From the NCBI RefSeq assembly GCF_902459465.1, contig NC_047078.1, positions 6,720,333-6,784,332 of the forward strand: a stretch of DNA of 64,000 nt, given 5' to 3'. The notes beneath the pieces were generated by a model. It was given only the letters and a program-made list of their open reading frames with translations, did no database searches and was not told where the DNA came from. Origin of the DNA: Asterias rubens. Taxonomy: Eukaryota > Echinodermata > Asteroidea > Forcipulatida > Asteriidae. Shown piece by piece: positions 57,200 through 64,000 of this stretch. Positions within the stretch are counted from its first letter, which is position 1. Each line of letters opens with the position of its first letter. Position numbers and translations under genes: made by a program.

Positions 57200-57690
57200 A
57201 AGCTGCTGGAAGATCTTCAAAAAGGAGATCTCATTGTTGAAACAACTACACTGGCTCCCTATCTCTCAACGAATCATCTTCAAGCTGATGCTCATTGTTC
57301 ACAAAGCTCTTAATGGCAAGGCTCCTCACTATATTTCTGAACTGCTTCAAGTTTACACTCCATCAAGGAATCTTCGATCAAGTTCTATGCTTCTCCTCAT
57401 TGAACCCAAGTCTCGACACTCATGGGGTGACAGGTCTTTTTCTTCAGCCACGCCATGCATCTGGAACTCTCTACCACTTAATCTTCGATCTTGTCTTTGT
57501 ACCGCAAAATTCAAGTCTATTCTCAAAACTTATCTTATGTCACAGGTTTTCAATGACTAATTTTGTTGTGTCTGTTTTTCTTTGTGTTGTGTTTTGTTTT
57601 TGTTTTGTTTTTGGTTTTACTGCGCCTTGAACACCCAGCAGGGTGGATATGTGCGCATTACAAGTCTTATTATTATTATTATTATTATAA
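57200..57690 (+). mobile_element. 3' end of a non-LTR retrotransposon
   Basis: The 108-residue frame begins LKQLHWLPISQRIIFKLMLI and contains KALNGKAPHYISELLQVYTP, RSSSMLLLIEP and CIWNSLPLNLRS...KTYLMSQVF. These are the conserved C-terminal blocks of CR1/L2-type ORF2 proteins after the reverse transcriptase. It is followed by a short 3' UTR ('ccttgaacacccagcagggt') and a (TTA)n tail at 57666-57690. 5' truncated, as usual for such insertions. Confidence 0.85.
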
Positions 57691-60239
57691 AGTATAATGC
57701 AAGGGGAGGCTATGGGTGCTGATAGCATCAGGAGGGAATATCTAGAGGCATTCCATTCACTAAAGTAGTTGCTTTTCCACCCTGGGTACAGTAGCGAAAA
57801 AAACAAACAGAAACAAAAATAAAGTAGTTATTCAAAAGAGAACTTTCAGTGGTTTGAACCCACAAAATGGATGCACCTTTGAAACTTTTGATTGAATTTT
57901 TTTATTCTATGCATCAAGAGCCTTAATCCAATGTAAATTTTGACTAAATGTAACTAAAAAATGAGTAGTATGGGTGGTTTTAACTTGTAAACACTTTGAC
58001 CCAGTTCGCGACTAGGAAGAGTACCACTCGTATGGCGTCTTTTGGAAGGCATAACTCATTAAGGAAAGTACCTATGACAGTGGCGTTTGCTTCATTGAAT
58101 TTCTCCTGAGGAGACCTTTAATTTGATGTATATAGTTTGACCATATTGGAAAAAAAGAAATTTTTACTCTAATATAGCTACATGTATGTACATACGTAGG
58201 TAGGTCCATTTCCTTCCTCCATGGTCCATGCATGTTCTTTTGACTTTGATTGAACACAAAATAGTTTAATAAAATATCAATAAAGCTTGTTTATGGTTTA
58301 ATCATGACCGGGTCATGATTAAATCATCAAGCATGTCAAACCCAACAAGCTGTAGGCTACAATTTGAGTATTGTATAGGCTAGATTTATGTGTGATTTGT
58401 GGTAGAAACTAAAAAAGAAACATACATAGGCCTATTCAATTATATACTCCTCAACATTTTTTAGAGATGACAGATATTGATATTATATTCAGAATATAAT
58501 ATCAATATTCTGATAATGATACTGCTCATTAATTAGCTCATAGTCATATTAGTCATGACTGACTTTCAGGGCAGAGTGTTTGGTTATGATTTACAAGGCA
58601 AAAGATCATTCATAAATGCCTCAATCAGTTTCGCTATCTGCATTCCTGTTGTGGTGGAGAGCGCTTCACGTGGGGTCAGGGTGTTTAAAGTTAACGAGCG
58701 ATAAAGACCAGCTGGAGCTGTTTATAACCGGTTGTTTTGGATATGTTTAGATGCATAATATGTGCTGGTCTTGGTGCTAGATGTTTCACCGATACGGGTG
58801 ATGTTTGTGAGTTGGCCGCGCTGGGTGTGAAAGCAAAACAAGAAACGTCTTGCACCAAGACTAACTACGCACACACCACACAATGCATCCGAAAACTGTC
58901 TCAGTCATTAAAATGCAACACATGTCAGGTCATCAAATAAGATACGTAAAAGAGGAAACAAGGGCTGAACGACCACGACTGTTTTAAACGCCTTTTTAAG
59001 AACTTGTAACCACTCATTTATTCCCTTAGTTTTTGTCTGCTTTATCTTTCAGATAATTACTTGTGCATCAACATGCTTCGTGACAGGACTCATATTGGAA
59101 GCAGTTATTCTCCCAGTTCTGTGTTCACTCCAAAGATGTGATCTACTGTTGTTTTGTGGACTCGACCAACCACATCCTACTTCTTTTGCTGCAGGAGAGC
59201 TCATTGACCATCTTCTGAATTGACTAAAGGCTGTGTGTGTGTATGTGTGTCTTCATGCTCTTGAGGCCATTTTTGACTGATGACACGTAAATTGGCGATG
59301 AAAAGATAAATGTTAATTGCAGAGTGAACTGTGACGCAAGCGAAGGTATCGCAAATGCTTCTTAATATGCTGTGCGTGGCGTCCTGCGGTTGTAGGCTAC
59401 AATTCTCAGAGAAAGTAGAATAATACAATACAATACAAACAATAACACTGTCCAAACGTCCATTTCCACTGTCTTGAAGAGTTTAAAGCTTCATTTATTC
59501 TGGTTACTTAAATCATACAATAATACTTCATAATGCAAAGATTTAAATAATACCAAGGGTTGCAATTGCAAAGATCTAGAGGGTTGTAGTTAACCGCCTC
59601 AGTACAGTCAACATGAACAATACCTGAGGCAAACAAGGGTAGATAATAATTGAGTGAAGTAAACTGCAATGTGTGCTATGTTACTGGAGTGTTAAAAACA
59701 GTACAGGAGATCTTGTTAATGTCATAATGTATTCCCTAATTTTGAACGATATATTGTGTATTTTGAATGTCTTTTTAAGCACGAGATCCAAGGCAATATC
59801 TATTGTAATCTGTACATGTATTGAGAATGTTCTCCTTTTTGGATTACTTTTGGCTCTTCCTCAAAGTTCTCAAATGTCAGAATTTTTTTCCCCACATGAC
59901 AAGGTAGACTGGACTTCACTCAGACTCGACTGCACCTCAATAATTCTGTGTTAGCGAATGCATTTATATATCTTATCTATCACTTTTTCTATAATTTTTA
60001 ATTGTTAATGACTAATGTTTTATCTTTAAATTATTCTAATATACATCATAAACTCTTGATGTCACTTTTTGTAAACTTAATAATTGTTACCGGACTTGTT
60101 GTTTGGTATTTTTTAATAAAACCAAAAGGAAACAAAAATAATGTGATTTTTGGAGAAGTTTCCTTCTCTATAAAAGTAAATTCATTGCCATACTTTTTCA
60201 ATTTTAAAATGTTAATTGTCACAATTCAATATTTGTATC

Positions 60240-60296
60240 AATTGTTTTAAACTTTTCCATATTTCAGTATTTCTAACCCTATCGGGTCGATCCAGG
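60240..60296 (+). pseudogene. Duplicated splice acceptor and start of the USP exon
   Basis: About 57 bp here repeat the 3' end of the intron and first 28 bases of the true exon at 60539. Both contain 'ttccatatttcag' or 'gtccatgtttcag' and then 'cggg​tcgatccag'. The copy stops at 'gatccag' and passes straight into a palindromic MITE. It is a decoy acceptor, not a usable exon. Confidence 0.65.
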
Positions 60297-60304
60297 TTGA
60301 GGTA

Positions 60305-60420
60305 TAATGCCGTGTCCAAATTGGCGACTTTGGCTACAGCTACGGCTAGATCAGCGCGTCTGTCAGTGTTGAAGAATGGCCGTAGCTGTAGCCGAAGTCG
60401 CCAATTCGAACACGGCCTAA
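60305..60420. mobile_element. Foldback MITE ('gctacagctacggc')
   Basis: Two inverted arms, 'ggcgactttggctacagcta' and 'tagctgtagccgaagtcgcc', flanked by gccgtgtcc / ggacacggc-type tips, enclose a short loop. A degraded relative lies at 2245-2400 (cttcggctacagttgtggct). It sits between the decoy acceptor and the real USP exon. Confidence 0.75.
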
Positions 60421-60538
60421 CTTAGAGAGGTTTGCGGTGACAACATGTGAATATCTCTATGTGACTAGTGTTGGTTCCGAAAAGAACCGGTGGTTAGGGA
60501 CTCCTATTAACGATTGTTATAATTTGTCCATGTTTCAG

Positions 60539-60670
60539 TCATTCTAACCCGATCGGGTCGATCCAGACGGCGCTGGAGCAGTTCTTCAGAGAGGAGGGTA
60601 TAGAGTATGCCTGCGGAGAATGTGACTGCAAGCAGGCTATAGTCACGCATAAGTTCACTAAGCTACCAAG
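60539..60670 (+). CDS. USP37-family deubiquitinase, zinc-finger exon of catalytic domain
   Basis: After the acceptor 'catgtttcag' the frame reads HSNPIGSIQTALEQFFREEG, IEYACGECDCKQAIVTHKFT, KLPR, with the last Arg codon split at donor 'ccaag|gtaata'. Vertebrate USP37 (and USP26/29) has IQDSLDLFFRAEELEYSCEKCGGKCALVRHKFNRLPR at this spot, also as its own exon. This is the fingers part of the C19 protease fold, with a CxxC zinc-binding pair. The family removes ubiquitin chains from cell-cycle proteins. The catalytic Cys-box exon is not seen in the window, so the gene's 5' part is missing or unrecognised. Confidence 0.82.
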
Positions 60671-61721
60671 GTAATAGAATTTTTTGTTGGGATGTGTTTT
60701 TTGTGATGCTGATTGGAAGCTGTTTGTTGCTTTTTTCTTAGCAACTAGGCAGTGCATTCAGCTGAACTTTTACATGTGACTTATAATGTATATTTCTTTA
60801 TAATTTTGCCTATAAATCAGCATTTAATGGACAAAACCCAATATGAGTGCCAGTGTCTTTAAAGATTGATAATATTGAAGAATTATTTATTTTTGTCATT
60901 TACAAAATATTGTTTTTATATTGGGTTATAGTAGCCCTATTTTGTACCTAGATTGAGGATTTATGTATATATATGTCTTGCCTTTTTAAATACCTTTGTT
61001 CATTGGTGTTTGTGCATGTTTTTTCATGCCCTGATGTCCATCTGTGTACTGTTTTTTTTTCACCAACTGTTACCACTGTGCAATTATCCTAGTATAATCC
61101 TAGGTAATCGAAGTAACAGAACAGCAAACCCTGTTTTTTTTACCTTCATTTTCCTCCTTGCTGAGAATTTCATGTTGTCAATAGTAATGATAAATTGGTA
61201 TAAGAGTTGTCTTCAGAAAACCTTTTTCAATTTATCATCAATTGCAAAGCTTTTGATGGCAAATTGGTCCAATGGTGCTCAATCAAAGGTAGTGCTGTCT
61301 TTCATTTTCACTTTTTTTTTCTAAAGAATTGATAAATTTGTCTTCGTAAACCTGTTTAAATTCATCATTGTCACTTACAAAGCTTTCGAATGCAAATTGG
61401 TCCAATGGTTTTCAATCAGACATGTTATGTCTTTCATTCTCGCCTTTCCAAAAACCGCAACCTTACAAGCGGACACTGAAGATCGCACGAACTATGTCTC
61501 GAGTCATTCTTAATTTCTGCAACCGTTATAAATTATAAGTGGTGACTGATTGTTTTCCAATAAATCGCAGAGCAAACCAATCAGCTTACAGAAAACATTT
61601 TCCCAACATGTATTCTCCTGTCCTTGTTTGATTATTTGATCATTCATCACCTCTGTCCGACCTGTCAAACCAAATGAGTTTTCTGGACTTGATAGTGGGG
61701 CAATTTATCTTGTTCTTTCAG

Positions 61722-62052
61722 GGTAATTATCATTCATCTTAAGCGCTACAAATTTGACGCCTGACGCCTTCCAGTACTCCAAGCTCCGTCGCCGCATCCT
61801 CATACCCAGGTACTTGTCCGTCCACTACCACTGCACCAAGGAAACCCAGAGTCCAACCTTTCTCCCAAAGTCATTAGTCAACGGGACGTCATCTCCAAGG
61901 CCACAACAACTCAATGCCGAGAGAACTCAAAGGTTGTCCCTCACAGCCCCGTCGACGAGGGAATCTAATTGGTCTGCAAGGAGCGAGTCGTTTAAGCCCT
62001 CGCGCTTCAGTTTTGCGCCCTCAAGGAAGAGGCTGAACTATGACGACAACAG
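61722..62052 (+). pseudogene. USP37-family exon with HLKRY motif, one-base frameshift
   Basis: The split Arg codon from the previous exon continues in phase after acceptor 'gttctttcag' as VIIIHLKRYKF, the conserved strand of USP catalytic domains (VLILHLKRYSF in USP37). The frame meets TGA at 61762. Shifting by one base at the AAATTT stretch (61750-61755) gives TPDAFQYSKLRRRILIPRYL then SVHYHC, which reproduces the family's distance to IIPRYLTLSSHC exactly. The shifted frame stays open through a Ser/Arg-rich stretch to donor 'aacag|gtactt'. One extra base thus separates a good gene from a broken one. Either an assembly indel or a real lesion is possible. Confidence 0.8.
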
Positions 62053-62874
62053 GTACTTAAATATTTTCTCATCATCGATGTGATTTCATGTCACTCAATA
62101 ACTATTTATCTACCAGCCTAATCAAGTCAATGAGGTTAGGTTGGGTTTTTGTTTTTGGTGTTGCCATGCAAAGTTCAGAATGTAACTTTTGCACTGACCG
62201 TATGCGAAGCGTGATACATTGACACTCACAATACTCAGAGTGCAATATGAAAACTGTGATTGGGTTATCGCCTGATATCACACTCTGGTTTGATTGGATT
62301 ATTAGTGCATACTGGAAGGTAATATAGTAGAAACAATAATACATGGCACCCTGAACTAAGATATTGACAAAATGGAGAGCCCGCCAACACAGGGTTAGCA
62401 GGCCTGTATGCTTTGTTTGTGAAAGGGCACCGGCACCAAGGCATTTTTCCCTTGGTAATGGTGCACCTTATGTGGAAATTGTAAATTACTGGAGCATTTC
62501 AAAGGCAATGACCAGAGGGGCAATCGCCCTCGTTACCTTTCGTGAAGTATAAGGCCTTGAGTGCTGGCACGTTAATTTGGAGTTCGATGGTTCAAATCCT
62601 GCTCCCGGAAACATTAAAAAATTTACCTGATCGGTTTCCCTTGTGGTTTATTATTTGATATTATACATGTACATTACAAGACTTAAAATTGTGGTTTTAA
62701 TTGATCGTTGTTCATATTGTATACTTTTGTTTGAATATTGTTGAACGTTGATAAGGCATTAATTTATGTAAAATGCCTGTCACATGTCATTTGATTTCTT
62801 GTTTATGAAATGTTTCTTATTTTGGTTTGTAAATTTATAAACATATTTTTCCCTCAATACTATTTAAATGGATG

Positions 62875-63190
62875 CTTTTATCTGTCACCCTCATATTGAA
62901 ATATGCTTTTTTCCTTCATTGTTTTCTTCCAGGTTATTTTGTTAAAATTCAAAACCCATTGCAGACTTCTAAGTTTTGTGTGTTTTTATCTGTCACCCTC
63001 ATATTGAAACATGTATGCCTTTTTTCATTCATTGTTATCTTCCAGATGATTTTTTGTAATTCAAAACCCATTGCAGACTAAGTTTTGTTTGTTTTTATCT
63101 GTCATCCTCATATTGAAACATGTATGCATTTTTCATTCATTGTTATCTTCCAGATGATTTTTATAATTCAAAACCCATTGCAGACTTCTT
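62875..63190. repeat. Tandem repeat, three units of 100-120 bp
   Basis: Each unit has 'ttatctgtcaccctcatatt' (last copy 'catcctcat'), 'gttatcttccag' and 'attcaaaacccattgcagac'. Each contains a 'cttccag' that could act as a splice acceptor, so the intron carries repeated decoys. Confidence 0.8.
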
Positions 63191-63368
63191 ATATGTTTAA
63201 GTTTTGTCCTTTCAGATGACTTCCTCTTTTGGGGTTTTGATTTTCCTCCTTTATATTTCACTTTCTGTGTACAAAAGTACAGGAATATTATCTTTTCCTC
63301 TGTTTTTCTTGCCTGGTTTTCTCTTTTCCTCATTTTTGTCATGGATAGTTAATACTAACATGCCTGGG

Positions 63369-63530
63369 GTTGATTTCACAAAGAGTTAGGACTCGTCTTA
63401 TCTCGAGTTAGTACGAAACTCGTCCTAACTTAGGATAAATGTAAAGGTCTGCATGCTACAGTGCAGGTTTGGGACTCATCCTAAGTCCTAGGATTAGTCT
63501 TAAGTTAGGAAGAGTTTTGTGAAATCGACG
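63369..63530. mobile_element. Foldback MITE ('gagttaggactcgtctta')
   Basis: Arms 'gttgatttcacaaagagtta' and 'gagttttgtgaaatcgac'; internal inverted 'gtcctaacttagga' and 'tcctaagtcctagg'. Confidence 0.8.
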
Positions 63531-64000
63531 GTTGGTATGTCTTGTGCTTCTTTATCAATGTTGTTTTGAGACTCGTATACGTAGTTTGCTTTCTATTGTA
63601 ACAATCGCTTTGTGTATATTTGTTTATTGTTTTATGTTTTGAGTTGCGCAAATGTTGCCATATAAATGTCTCGTATTATTATTGATACTATAGTTTGGGT
63701 GTATTAGCTCATCAATTAGATTAGAATAGGAGCTTTTACATCTATATCCCCCAATTAGGCCTAGTTAGAGTGTAAGGTTAGACGTCACATTACATTGATA
63801 CCACTGCTTATTAAGTTTTCTTCACTTTTAATACCTTTATACTATATCCGATTTTTGTTTTTGGCCTGTGGTGTCACTGTTGGTGAATTTATTGCCGCTT
63901 TGTAAATGATAAATAGGTTAAATATGCATATAATGGAGGTTAATATATTTGTTTTCAACCCTTACCTGACAATATGCAAACAATTGCGATAGTAGAATAT

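Larger units (their letters stand above)
62053..64000. other. No further exon seen after the USP exons
   Basis: Contains a family D fragment (62395-62550) and three tandem copies of a roughly 110-bp unit at 62875-63190 ('tttttatctgtcaccctcat', 'caaaacccattgcagact'). A foldback MITE follows at 63369. The USP gene probably continues beyond the window. Confidence 0.5.

Noticed and set aside
57666-57690. Microsatellite as an independent locus
   Set aside because: It is the tail of the non-LTR element.
58737-58940. Cys-rich 67-residue + strand ORF
   Set aside because: It lies in a repeated tract, has no zinc-finger spacing, and does not match the USP family despite lying upstream of the USP exons.
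59051-59222. Possible exon after 'tatctttcag' (IITCASTCFVTGLILEAVIL)
   Set aside because: Hydrophobic frame with an acceptor-like start, but no family match and no link to neighbouring exons; too weak to list.

Overview
The window is animal nuclear DNA. It is AT-rich and intron-dominated, with short exons bounded by GT/AG sites, very few long ORFs and a heavy load of mobile elements. Recognisable proteins are metazoan (RPB8, XRCC1, PGAP4/TMEM246, a USP37-type protease, an EF-hand protein). The repeats (many foldback MITEs, a Penelope-like element with GIY-YIG, a Ty3/Gypsy element, an SGNH-hydrolase ORF of the type carried by Ngaro/DIRS-like elements, a tRNA-type SINE, non-LTR tails) fit a marine invertebrate deuterostome. 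An echinoderm, possibly a sea star, is my best inference; the sequence alone does not prove it.

Layout. 1-14.3 kb: mostly intronic or intergenic, with a cIATATCGcg-rich MITE (3275-3640), a 20-bp minisatellite split by a LINE-bearing insertion (7780-8545), and MITEs. 14310-14427: last coding exon of POLR2H (RPB8), followed within about 50 bp by four MITEs packed end to end. 16-27 kb: repeats only, including a triple head-to-tail MITE and a foldback element with 'cgtcaactc' iterons. 27289-30030: exons of an XRCC1-like DNA-repair scaffold on the + strand. They carry three reading-frame lesions and a tandem partial duplication of the BRCT2 exon, and no BRCT1 is visible.

30.8-39 kb: a degraded mobile-element nest, mostly on the - strand. 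It holds Ty3/Gypsy RT-RNase H and integrase tail fragments, a 96-bp coding minisatellite between 316-bp direct repeats, and an SGNH-hydrolase ORF. Beyond the 3' end of that ORF lies an array of five hairpins whose stems covary. 39-48 kb: LINE/SINE tails, MITEs and a Penelope-like GIY-YIG fragment. 48196-48669: an intact four-EF-hand protein.

52717-53931: an intact intronless PGAP4/TMEM246 gene. A 290-bp MITE is inserted exactly at its stop codon, so the target-site duplication contains the stop. 57.2-57.7 kb: 3' end of a non-LTR retrotransposon. 60539-62052: two exons of a USP37-family deubiquitinase, one with a one-base frameshift, preceded by a duplicated splice acceptor.

The host genes are on the + strand, unrelated in pathway (transcription, DNA repair, calcium sensing, GPI-anchor glycosylation, ubiquitin) and form no operon-like unit. 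The most unusual structures are the covarying hairpin array next to the SGNH ORF, the hammerhead-ribozyme-like motif at 52124-52173, and the broken, partly duplicated XRCC1 locus.
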